DNA of 5,653 bases from Candidatus Dormiibacterota bacterium (lineage in GTDB: Bacteria > Chloroflexota > Dormibacteria > Aeolococcales > Aeolococcaceae), in the NCBI GenBank assembly GCA_003136295.1, contig PLDZ01000046.1:1868-7520 (forward strand). The letters run 5' to 3'. Under the pieces are notes generated by a model. The model saw nothing but the letters and a program-made list of their open reading frames with translations, ran no database searches and was not told where the DNA came from. Of the stretch, positions 1-4,868 are shown piece after piece. The stretch's first letter is position 1; each line of letters begins with the position of its first letter. A program made the position numbers and the translations under genes.

Positions 1-283
1 TGAGGTCTCGACGCTGAGGCAGGAGCTGGACGGGGAAATCATCGTCGCCGCGAGCGGTCACCTCGTGCACACGCTGATTGAGCACGACCTCGTCGACCAG
101 CTGCGGTTGATGGTCTACCCGGTCGTGCTCGGGGCCGGCGAACGCCTTTTCGGCGAGACCAGCGACAAGAAGCTCATCCGCCTCGTCGACACTCGGACCG
201 TCGGGGACGGCCTCGTCTTCATCACTTACGACGTCGTACGGGAAGTCCAGCCGCGGTTAGGTGGAAGCGACAAAGTCTTGTAG
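1..283 (+). CDS. RibD C-terminal / dihydrofolate reductase-like protein, 3' part
   Basis: The frame is open from the left edge (first full codon at base 2) to TAG at 281-283, giving the last 93 residues; the true start lies outside. Seen: a strand-like GEIIVAASG segment, then LIEHDLVDQLRLMVYPVVLG and GAGERLFG. This is the usual C-terminal signature of the RibD-C/DHFR fold, in which a helix and the 'LVDELRLxVxPVVLGxGxRLF' strand-turn precede a final strand (here GLVFITYDVV). Members of the family are NADPH-dependent reductases; many actinobacterial stand-alone copies have no known substrate and are not true riboflavin genes. The usual 'GS' of the nucleotide-binding loop reads 'AS' here. The GTG at 65 is internal to the domain and is not a credible start. 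The family is confident, the substrate is unknown, and no riboflavin or folate neighbour is visible. Confidence 0.9.
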   Translation, partial: EVSTLRQELDGEIIVAASGHLVHTLIEHDLVDQLRLMVYPVVLGAGERLFGETSDKKLIRLVDTRTVGDGLVFITYDVVREVQPRLGGSDKVL

Positions 284-300
284 CAATCACCGAAGATTGC
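283..300 (+). terminator. Possible U-less hairpin at the end of the reductase gene
   Basis: A perfect 6-bp stem, GCAATC/GATTGC, encloses the 6-nt loop ACCGAA and begins on the last base of the TAG stop codon. No T-run follows. Stem-only terminators have been proposed in actinobacteria, but a 6-bp stem is short and may be chance. Confidence 0.25.
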
Positions 301-363
301 ACTCTGAAATCTGGGGCCGCAACAACTATCGTCCGCGAATCACTTTATCTTATAACGGAAAAC

Positions 364-436
364 AGCGGGAGACGAGACTCGAACTCGCGACATCGACCTT
401 GGAAGGGTCGCGCTCTACCAACTGAGCTACTCCCGC
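364..436 (-). tRNA. tRNA-Gly (anticodon TCC)
   Basis: Read on the minus strand, this is a complete 73-nt cloverleaf. The 7-bp acceptor stem GCGGGAG (436-430) pairs with CTCCCGC (371-365). The D-arm contains AGCTCAGTTGGTAGAGC. The anticodon stem CGACC/GGTCG carries the loop CTTCCAA, so the anticodon is TCC, reading GGA glycine codons. The T-arm contains GTTCGAGTC, and the discriminator base is T at position 364. The 3' CCA is not encoded (GTT follows), so it would be added by the CCA-adding enzyme. Long minus-strand reading frames crossing this stretch are tRNA shadows. The gene is opposite in direction to both neighbours, so it is probably transcribed alone. Confidence 0.97.
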
Positions 437-1010
437 ACTGGTGCTGGCATCCCCTAGTTTATGCCACATGTGGCAGTAAATGGACTGACCGCCTGGTTGT
501 AACGCACGAGTCGGGCGAGCTAAGCATAGAGGCGGCGAGGGTGATCGAGCAGAACTTCGAGTGACTGGGTACGGCCCGAACCGTCGAATGCTGAAGACGG
601 CGGCGCCGGAGCGCAACTTCATCATCCCACCCCGAAATACGCGCGATTTCGAGCGTTGTGCAGGCCACGGAGTTAGTCGATGATCATCATCGGGAGTGCT
701 GGATCAACCACTGCTCTTGAGATCGACAACGCGACATTTGGAGAGTGCGCCTAAGACGAGTAATCGCGGGTTAGATCCTCCAGGGGTCGCGCTGAGACTT
801 ACGCGCGCGTCGTCACCAAGCGACACGGTCGGGTGACTAGCCCACAGCCATGGCAGGCGCTTCATATGTAGACGTTGCTCGCACCATGAGGCATCGCCCT
901 GGATGGGCTGACGGCGCGGGCGCGGAAGCCCATCTGAACCGCCCTAGCGGCGACTAATGCAGCGGTGGTCGCTGCAGCCTCGCGCAGCCGGGCTGAGCTG
1001 TCCCCAAAAG
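437..1010. other. About 570 bp without a convincing gene
   Basis: No frame here combines a start, a ribosome binding site and coding-like third-position bias over a useful length. The longest minus-strand frames either run into the tRNA or have implausible Ser/Arg-rich composition. Two short plus-strand stretches look slightly protein-like: codons 481-561, which end at TGA and have no start codon, and a 35-codon ORF 850-957 beginning MAGASYVDVARTMRHR. The TAA stop of the latter overlaps an ATG at 957 (TAATG). That ATG is in frame with the GIY-YIG gene but is not its preferred start. The stretch may be decayed accessory DNA. Confidence 0.45.
456..475 (-). promoter_or_regulatory. Putative tRNA-Gly promoter region with a 14-bp palindrome
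   Basis: On the minus strand a TAAACT hexamer (461-456) fits the TANNNT -10 pattern and would start transcription about 12 nt before the tRNA 5' end. Directly upstream, at 462-475, is the perfect palindrome TGCCACATGTGGCA, which would lie between -10 and -35. No good -35 hexamer was found at the right distance. The -10 call is modest; the palindrome itself is certain but its role is not. Confidence 0.35.
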
Positions 1011-1040
1011 GTGATATGTGGCACCGATCCATGCTACGTT
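1011..1040 (+). promoter_or_regulatory. Putative leaderless promoter of the GIY-YIG gene
   Basis: The -35-like GTGATA (1011-1016; 4 of 6 matches to TTGACA) and the -10 TACGTT (1035-1040; TANNNT) are 18 bp apart. The ATG at 1047 lies 7 nt past the hexamer, where transcription would be expected to start. No Shine-Dalgarno sequence precedes that ATG, which supports a leaderless transcript and selects 1047 over the in-frame ATG at 957, which lies upstream of this promoter. Confidence 0.45.
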
Positions 1041-1046
1041 TTGCTC

Positions 1047-1625
1047 ATGCTGATCAAGGCGTATGGGTTGTTTTGGCGGGCTGACGAAGTCGACTGGAAC
1101 CCGGGCACAGGCAACCGAAACCAGTTTCGTCTTCTGGGTCGTATTGGATGGACGGGTGGCAGGATTATCGCTGCGGATTTCCGGCGTCAGCGTGGCCTCT
1201 ATATCCTGTACAACGACTACGGGCCGTACTACGTCGGACTCAACCGGCTCCGCGACCTGGGCACCCGCCTGAAGGAACACCAGCATGATCTGCACGCCGG
1301 TAAGTGGGACCGCTTCAGCTGGTTCGGCTTCTGTAGTGTGCTCGAAGCGCGAGACGAGACCGGCCTCCAGGTGAACAGACTCATAACCGACTACGCCATC
1401 GGGAGCCCGACCCAGGAGATCGCCGACATGGAGGCGCTTCTGATTAAGGCGCTTGGCACACCAGTCAACCTGAAGAAAATGCGTTTCCGGTCAGCGAAGG
1501 AATGGGTGCAAGTTCGCTCGGACCAAGTCGAAACGGTAATGGGACGACTTCGACCCGGGCGGGGTCGTCAGCCCCGCAGAGGCGCGGCGGTTCCTCGGCG
1601 CCCAGCGCGTCGTAGGGTAGGCTGA
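1047..1625 (+). CDS. GIY-YIG nuclease-family protein
   Basis: A protein of 192 residues from ATG 1047. The GIY-YIG core is visible. The first motif is RGLYILYNDYG (G50-L51-Y52), and the second is YYVG (Tyr61-Gly64), a common YVG variant. The helix RLKEHQHDLHAG carries the candidate catalytic Arg74, followed by GKWDRFSWFGF. Glu129 in DMEALLIKALG fits the metal-binding glutamate. Members use a single metal ion to cut one DNA strand; stand-alone bacterial copies include repair, restriction and selfish enzymes, and no extra DNA-binding domain is evident here. The 46 residues before the core (MLIKAYGLFW onward) are unassigned. The last 27 or so residues are an Arg/Pro-rich tail with poor codon bias, while the neighbouring frame is strongly coding-like there, so the C-terminus may be frameshifted. 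An in-frame ATG at 957 would add 30 residues but lies upstream of the likely promoter. Family confident; biological role unknown. Confidence 0.87.
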   Translation: MLIKAYGLFWRADEVDWNPGTGNRNQFRLLGRIGWTGGRIIAADFRRQRGLYILYNDYGPYYVGLNRLRDLGTRLKEHQHDLHAGKWDRFSWFGFCSVLEARDETGLQVNRLITDYAIGSPTQEIADMEALLIKALGTPVNLKKMRFRSAKEWVQVRSDQVETVMGRLRPGRGRQPRRGAAVPRRPARRRVG

Positions 1626-1640
1626 TCAGTCGATACTGAA

Positions 1641-1658
1641 GATCCGGTCAATCGGATC
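1641..1658 (+). terminator. Possible U-less hairpin after the GIY-YIG gene
   Basis: GATCCG/CGGATC form a perfect 6-bp stem with the 6-nt loop GTCAAT, 15 bp past the TGA stop. A second pair, CTGATC (1622-1627) with GATCAG (1655-1660), could form an alternative longer-range stem. There is no T-run. Function is uncertain. Confidence 0.25.
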
Positions 1659-1690
1659 AGCCGCTACTGATGCCTTCAACAGCACCAAGA

Positions 1691-1718
1691 TCGGACGAGC
1701 GTATGGAACGGATAACGT
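1691..1718 (+). promoter_or_regulatory. Weak candidate promoter for the DUF429 gene
   Basis: TAACGT (1713-1718) fits TANNNT, and TCGGAC (1691-1696) is a poor -35 with 16-bp spacing. It lies about 47 bp before the proposed GTG start, in the only non-coding stretch between the two nuclease genes. Offered as a candidate only. Confidence 0.2.
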
Positions 1719-1764
1719 CTCATCAGCTCGTCCTTGCGCGCTTCACTGGCCGGCAAAAGGAGCC

Positions 1765-2610
1765 GTGAGTCAGACTGCAGCCATGCGTGTCATCGGAGCC
1801 GATCTCGCTTGGGGCGAAGGCTCCATCCGGGGGCTAGCCAACGAAACAGGCCTTGTCGCAGTCGATCCGACGGGGAGGGTCGTCGACGCTGGATGGGAAT
1901 CTGGGCTCATTGCGATCGCCACGTGGATTGACCAGCACGCGACTCAGGACACATTCCTTACGGTCGACGCACCGCTAGTGGTCTCCAACGTTGCAAAGCA
2001 GCGGCTCTGCGAAAAGCAAGTTGGTCAGCGATACGGTCGATGGAAGGTCTCGGCCAACAGCACGAACCTCGAGTCGCCTCGGCTAACCGGAGTGGCGTTG
2101 CTCCGGTTACTTGCGCCGATGGGCTGGTGTTATCACGATGGGTGCGACGGAACTCCACCAACCTCCGGCCGCCATGTGGGAGAGGTTTATCCATACACAA
2201 CACTCGTCGGCGCGTGGGAACTCGGTTATGACGTCGAGCGCCCCGCATACAAGCGGCGGCCGAAGTCCATTCCGCTCAGCGACTTCCGAGTTTCGCGAGC
2301 GGCGACCTGCGATGACCTTGTACGCCGACTTTCGACGCTGCGCGACGCAGATACCCCGATCGATCTCCTGGCTCATCCGGTGTCTCGGACACTGATCGAC
2401 GAACGATCGCCGATCAACGATCGCGCGTACAAGCACCGTGAGGATCTGATCGACGCGGTGATTTGTGCCTGGACCGGACTGCTCTGGCTCAAGCACGGAC
2501 TCGACCGGTGCCAGGTTCTCGGCGTGGGTGATCGCGACATGCCTGTGGCTACGATCATCGCCCCGGCGCGACCGACACAGCGGAAGACCGACCCGACGGA
2601 TGACCAATAG
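1765..2610 (+). CDS. DUF429 protein, predicted RNase H-fold nuclease
   Basis: A protein of 281 residues with the DUF429 pattern in order. An N-terminal RVIGADLAW strand carries Asp13, and TVDAPL carries Asp68. VGEVYPYTTL carries Glu140 and Pro143, the position of the family's usual E-x-[HY]-P motif. REDLIDAVICAWTGL carries Glu226, Asp227 and Asp230 on the last helix. These acidic residues match the metal-binding set of the RNase H-like fold on which the nuclease prediction for this family rests; no substrate is established. GTG 1765 follows AAAGGAG with only 2 nt spacing. ATG 1783 would start six codons later at MRVIGADLAW, closer to the typical family N-terminus, so the start is uncertain. 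The tail after about residue 265 (Pro/Thr/Asp-rich) looks disordered. The gene follows the GIY-YIG gene by 139 bp, so two predicted nucleases are adjacent. Confidence 0.85.
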   Translation: MSQTAAMRVIGADLAWGEGSIRGLANETGLVAVDPTGRVVDAGWESGLIAIATWIDQHATQDTFLTVDAPLVVSNVAKQRLCEKQVGQRYGRWKVSANSTNLESPRLTGVALLRLLAPMGWCYHDGCDGTPPTSGRHVGEVYPYTTLVGAWELGYDVERPAYKRRPKSIPLSDFRVSRAATCDDLVRRLSTLRDADTPIDLLAHPVSRTLIDERSPINDRAYKHREDLIDAVICAWTGLLWLKHGLDRCQVLGVGDRDMPVATIIAPARPTQRKTDPTDDQ

Positions 2611-2658
2611 CCGACGGCCTAAGCCCACCCGCTCACAGAGCAACCTGCTAACCGCGGT

Positions 2659-2693
2659 TTGACGACAATAGTGGTAGAGGTAGGAGGATAGGA
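2659..2693 (+). promoter_or_regulatory. Candidate promoter and ribosome binding site before the 91-residue ORF
   Basis: TTGACG (2659-2664) matches the -35 consensus at 5 of 6 positions. TAGGAG (2681-2686), 16 bp on, is a weak -10. The same purines contain AGGAGG (2682-2687), which is 13 nt from the GTG at 2701 and rather far for a ribosome binding site; the second AGGA (2690-2693) is 7 nt away. TAGGAA (2689-2694) could also serve as a -10 for a leaderless start, 6 nt before the GTG. These readings compete. Confidence 0.3.
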
Positions 2694-2700
2694 ACGCATC

Positions 2701-2976
2701 GTGGGACACATACCCGCGCGGCCCGTGACTGCGCTATCGCGTATCATCCAGAACGGTCCGGATGGTGGGACGTCGCACGAGCTGATGCAACCACTCACCT
2801 TTTTCCCCTACGCTAAGGTGAAGGCTTCCTCCGATTTTGCTCCTCCCGGAGCTTCTCTAGCCGAGCGCATGAACGGCTGGGAGGATATGCCCTACCCGCA
2901 GCCAGACACGATCGAGGAGGTGATGGTGGCCGTGCAGAGCAAGCAACTCGCCCCCGAGGACCTCGCCGCAATCTGA
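2701..2976 (+). CDS. Small orphan protein, 91 residues
   Basis: Not recognised. The second half has convincing coding bias with mostly G/C third positions and an acidic, helix-prone ending: EDMPYPQPDTIEEV, then MVAVQSKQLAPEDLAAI. This resembles a soluble alpha-helical tail. The N-terminal 30 residues have weaker coding character. GTG 2701 is the first usable start behind purine-rich sequence, but ATG 2785 (MQPLTFFPYAKVKASS, 63 residues) is a fair alternative. No membrane segment, signal peptide, zinc-binding cysteines or helix-turn-helix was seen. It lies 90 bp after the DUF429 gene and 272 bp before the next gene. It could be a small accessory protein or the remnant of a longer one. Confidence 0.5.
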   Translation: MGHIPARPVTALSRIIQNGPDGGTSHELMQPLTFFPYAKVKASSDFAPPGASLAERMNGWEDMPYPQPDTIEEVMVAVQSKQLAPEDLAAI

Positions 2977-3066
2977 GCCGCCATCGAGACTCGCGAGAGG
3001 CAATCAAGGCAGACCAACAACAGAAAGCTAGTAAGTCGCACCCAGGGCGTGCTTCTGCGGCCCGTT

Positions 3067-3107
3067 CTCCGCGACCGGGGGTCGTAGCGCGATCACGCGG
3101 AGTGATC
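3067..3107. repeat. Overlapping inverted repeats in the 2977-3248 intergenic gap
   Basis: GATCAC (3091-3096) and GTGATC (3102-3107) form a perfect 6-bp stem around GCGGA. CTCCGCG (3067-3073) can instead pair with CGCGGAG (3096-3102), using bases shared with the first stem, so the two structures exclude each other. The rest of the 272-bp gap holds no convincing gene; a 19-codon frame from GTG 3109 to TGA 3168 (MAISILDLLDSI...) lacks a ribosome binding site. An operator, attenuator or chance are all possible. Confidence 0.3.
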
Positions 3108-3212
3108 TGTGGCCATCAGCATCCTGGACCTGCTAGACAGCATCTGCGTCGGTACCAACCATTCGTGAGCCAGACCGCCGGTGAGTGTGCGATGTCACGG
3201 GTCGGGCGCGGC

Positions 3213-3242
3213 TGGACAGGCAACTTCAGGGGGCGCTAGCCT
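3213..3242 (+). promoter_or_regulatory. Putative leaderless promoter of the 206-residue orphan
   Basis: The -35 TGGACA (3213-3218; 5 of 6 to TTGACA), an 18-bp spacer and the -10 TAGCCT (3237-3242; TANNNT) end 6 nt before ATG 3249. Transcription would therefore begin on or next to the start codon. The five G residues just before the ATG are too close to act as a ribosome binding site. The geometry is identical to that before the GIY-YIG gene. Confidence 0.5.
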
Positions 3243-3248
3243 TGGGGG

Positions 3249-3869
3249 ATGGGACCGCGAACTGGAGACCTTGTACGGGCTCGCACCGATGAGCGCGACG
3301 CGTCTGTCGTCGAGGGCGTGCTTCATCTGCGATTTGTCCCCGCGCTGAATTACGTGCAGGTCATTGTGCTCAACGATGACGGGGCATATAACGTCGATCC
3401 GGACTCGATTGAGATCTTGCAAGCGTCAGTGGCGAAGGCTAAGGACATCGAGCGAAACGACCCGCTGAGGGGTGAGCTCGGTTGGCGACCGATGGGGAGT
3501 TTGGAAGAGGCACAAGCCAAAGGTCTTGTACCTGTCGCGCGTGCTTACGGGGGCGCCACGTGGTCGGATCTGTTCGCTCGCGGCGACCAATTGGTGCAGT
3601 CACTCCTGGAATCCGGCTGGGTCGTGACGGAACGGTATGCTGAGACGAGCTACGGTGATCCACAGAGCGTGATGTACAGCCTTCAACGGAACGGGGAAAT
3701 GATCGACGTCGAGCGCTATGAAGATGACGTAGTCGTCGCCTACCGCGGTGGTGCGAACCCCGATGAAGCTGGCGAAGACGAAGCGACGGAACCCTTATTT
3801 ACCGCGGACGGAGATGCGATGGCACTGTCCGAATTCGCAGGCCAGGGCTGGTTGGCCCCACCCGCGTGA
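3249..3869 (+). CDS. Orphan soluble protein, 206 residues
   Basis: Not recognised. The product looks like several short modules. Residues 1-57 are strand-rich (TGDLVRARTD, VVEGVLHLRF, VQVIVLNDDGAYNVDPDSIEIL) and could be a small beta-barrel. Residues 58-105 are a charged linker with helix and coil. Residues 106-168 have a helix-strand-strand look: DLFARGDQLVQSLLESGWVV, then a YSLQRNGEMIDVERYEDDVVVAY stretch. The final 38 residues are acidic (EAGEDEATEP) and end in GQGWLAPPA. There is no signal peptide, membrane helix or cysteine, so a cytoplasmic location is likely. The ATG at 3249 sits at the expected transcription start. Codon bias supports a real gene. It precedes the other orphan by 110 bp, and the pair may be co-transcribed. 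No function is proposed. Confidence 0.75.
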   Translation: MGPRTGDLVRARTDERDASVVEGVLHLRFVPALNYVQVIVLNDDGAYNVDPDSIEILQASVAKAKDIERNDPLRGELGWRPMGSLEEAQAKGLVPVARAYGGATWSDLFARGDQLVQSLLESGWVVTERYAETSYGDPQSVMYSLQRNGEMIDVERYEDDVVVAYRGGANPDEAGEDEATEPLFTADGDAMALSEFAGQGWLAPPA

Positions 3870-3880
3870 TGATTCGCCGA

Positions 3881-3896
3881 TGGACCTGCAACTTCA
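3881..3896 (+). repeat. Near-repeat of the -35 region of the upstream orphan
   Basis: TGGACCTGCAACTTCA here matches TGGACAGGCAACTTCA at 3213-3228 at 14 of 16 positions. Both copies lie in the gap before an orphan gene. This copy lacks a good -10 at the matching distance (TGCGCC at 3905-3910). A match this good is expected a few times by chance in a window of this size, so a shared regulatory site is only a suggestion. Confidence 0.2.
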
Positions 3897-3944
3897 TCTC
3901 AGGCTGCGCCGGCGCGCCCCGATGACTTGTTTCGAGGAGGCTGC

Positions 3945-3983
3945 ATGTTCCGTCCACGTGAAGCACCGCTGAGGAGGAGATGA
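3945..3983 (+). CDS. Possible 12-residue leader peptide (MFRPREAPLRRR)
   Basis: The ATG at 3945 is preceded by a strong ribosome binding site, GAGGAGG (3934-3940), at 4-nt spacing. The frame ends with AGG-AGG-AGA-TGA, and TGA (3981-3983) overlaps the ATG of the next gene (3980-3982) as ATGA. The consecutive AGG/AGA codons, usually rare in high-GC bacteria, also form the purine-rich ribosome binding site of the downstream gene. A ribosome finishing or stalling on these Arg codons would therefore cover or uncover that start. This fits translational coupling or an arginine-responsive leader, but it is inference; the ORF is very short and could be chance. Confidence 0.35.
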   Translation: MFRPREAPLRRR

Positions 3984-4555
3984 GCCGCGCTGAGTTAGCG
4001 GACGCGCGGCGGAAATTTCGCGATTCGGGCCTCGCTTTTCCGCCCCTGCCGAAGGAACTCGCATCCTCATTTCGCCGTTTCGATCGCTGGCATTGGGGGA
4101 CCCGGGAACTCGACCGAATGTCGATGTACTTCTTCGAGCCCTTCCAGAGTATTTGGGCTCAGGGCGTGCCCGACGACTACATGGCGGTCAGCCATGGCGG
4201 CCACGGAGCCAACTCGTACTTCCTCACGTACCACCTTGTTTACCGCCCGATTGCTGTCATGTTTCAGACGGGGTGGGGTGGAGCCTACGGAGATGCCGAC
4301 TTGGACGCCATCCGTTTCCAACGTCTATGTAGATTGACGGCCGGCCTGGTCGATGTGGCAGCCGGACTGAGACAGGCCGCCAAGACACCTTCGGGCTTGG
4401 CGGTGATCCAGTGTAGCGAAGCCCGCTCTGTCCGGTTGTTTCAGGTCATCGATTCCTCTGTCGGTGACGAAGGTACAACCGGGAGCGACGGTTCGAACGA
4501 GCCCGACGCCCCCTATGACTGGGCCGAACAGTGGCTGCGTGGAGCTGGCCTCTAG
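3980..4555 (+). CDS. Orphan soluble protein, 191 residues
   Basis: Family not recognised, though the central block looks like a conserved domain. Residues 1-30 form a charged helix ending in AFPPLPKEL. Residues 31-56 are aromatic-rich (FRRFDRWHWGTREL, MYFFEPF). Residues 64-105 contain PDDYMAVSHGGHGANSYFLT and FQTGWGGAYGD, Gly/His/Tyr/Trp-rich motifs suggestive of a binding site. A long helix at 107-134 and a short strand (LAVIQCSEARSVRLFQVID) follow. An acidic Gly/Ser-rich linker leads to a terminal WAEQWLRG helix. There is no signal peptide or membrane segment. ATG 3980 has GAGGAGGAG directly upstream (GAGG core 5 nt away), and no other start is available before residue 47. The start overlaps the stop of a possible leader peptide. 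Good coding bias; function unknown. Confidence 0.75.
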   Translation: MSRAELADARRKFRDSGLAFPPLPKELASSFRRFDRWHWGTRELDRMSMYFFEPFQSIWAQGVPDDYMAVSHGGHGANSYFLTYHLVYRPIAVMFQTGWGGAYGDADLDAIRFQRLCRLTAGLVDVAAGLRQAAKTPSGLAVIQCSEARSVRLFQVIDSSVGDEGTTGSDGSNEPDAPYDWAEQWLRGAGL

Positions 4556-4868
4556 TTAGCAAGCAGCGACGACGAGGCCTTATGGCTATGACGATCAAGC
4601 CAGAAGTGCAGCAGACTGTGCGCCACGAGGTATCGAGGAGAGTGCGCTGACCTCAACAGATGACGCCGGATGGTCCACGAACCGTTGAACGATGGCGAGT
4701 ATCTTCGAGTCAGGGATTAGTCGATGATGACAACTGGCATTAACGAGTCAACGCATGCACGGGAGTTCGCAACCGCACGTATCGGCGGACGTAATTGGAG
4801 CCGATAATTTGGCATCAGCCAATCAGGTTCGCCTCATCACGAGCGACCTGGGTAGAGCGGGGACGCCG
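4556..4868. other. 313-bp gap between convergent genes
   Basis: No convincing gene. A 22-codon frame, ATG 4582 to TGA 4650 (MAMTIKPEVQQTVRHEV...), reads smoothly but has only a weak GACGAGG upstream and no continuation; it may be a remnant. A plus-strand frame running from 4755 into the EAL gene is an antisense shadow. At 4717-4728 the stretch carries a 12-bp match to 673-684. Confidence 0.4.
4809..4822 (-). terminator. Weak hairpin downstream of the EAL gene
   Basis: Read on the minus strand, TTGGC-TGAT-GCCAA is a perfect 5-bp stem with a tetraloop, 46 bp past the EAL stop codon and followed by the A/T-rich AATTATC. It is the only compact hairpin seen near the end of that gene. The stem is short and there is no true T-run. 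Confidence 0.25.

Noticed and set aside
364..436. tRNA-Gly as the attachment site of an integrated element covering the accessory genes
   Set aside because: Elements normally join the 3' end of a tRNA. Here the 3' end faces the reductase gene on the other side, no repeat of the tRNA end was found, and there is no integrase.
350..668. Minus-strand frames of 69-91 codons over and beside the tRNA
   Set aside because: One translates the tRNA itself (the typical GVAQLVE shadow). The others have Arg/Ser-rich composition, no ribosome binding site and no coding bias.
957..1046. N-terminal extension of the GIY-YIG protein from ATG 957
   Set aside because: The added 30 residues are not family-like, there is no ribosome binding site, and a plausible leaderless promoter lies between 957 and 1047.
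2404..2427. Repeated AACGATCGC within the DUF429 gene
   Set aside because: Two copies inside a coding sequence, explained by local codon use; no array or spacing pattern.
2107..2709. 200-codon minus-strand frame
   Set aside because: Antisense to the DUF429 gene, whose motifs are intact on the plus strand; it is long only because of high GC content.
3883..3972. 29-codon frame from ATG 3883 to TGA 3972
   Set aside because: No ribosome binding site before its ATG and Arg-rich composition. The smaller frame at 3945 has the strong ribosome binding site and the overlap with the next start.
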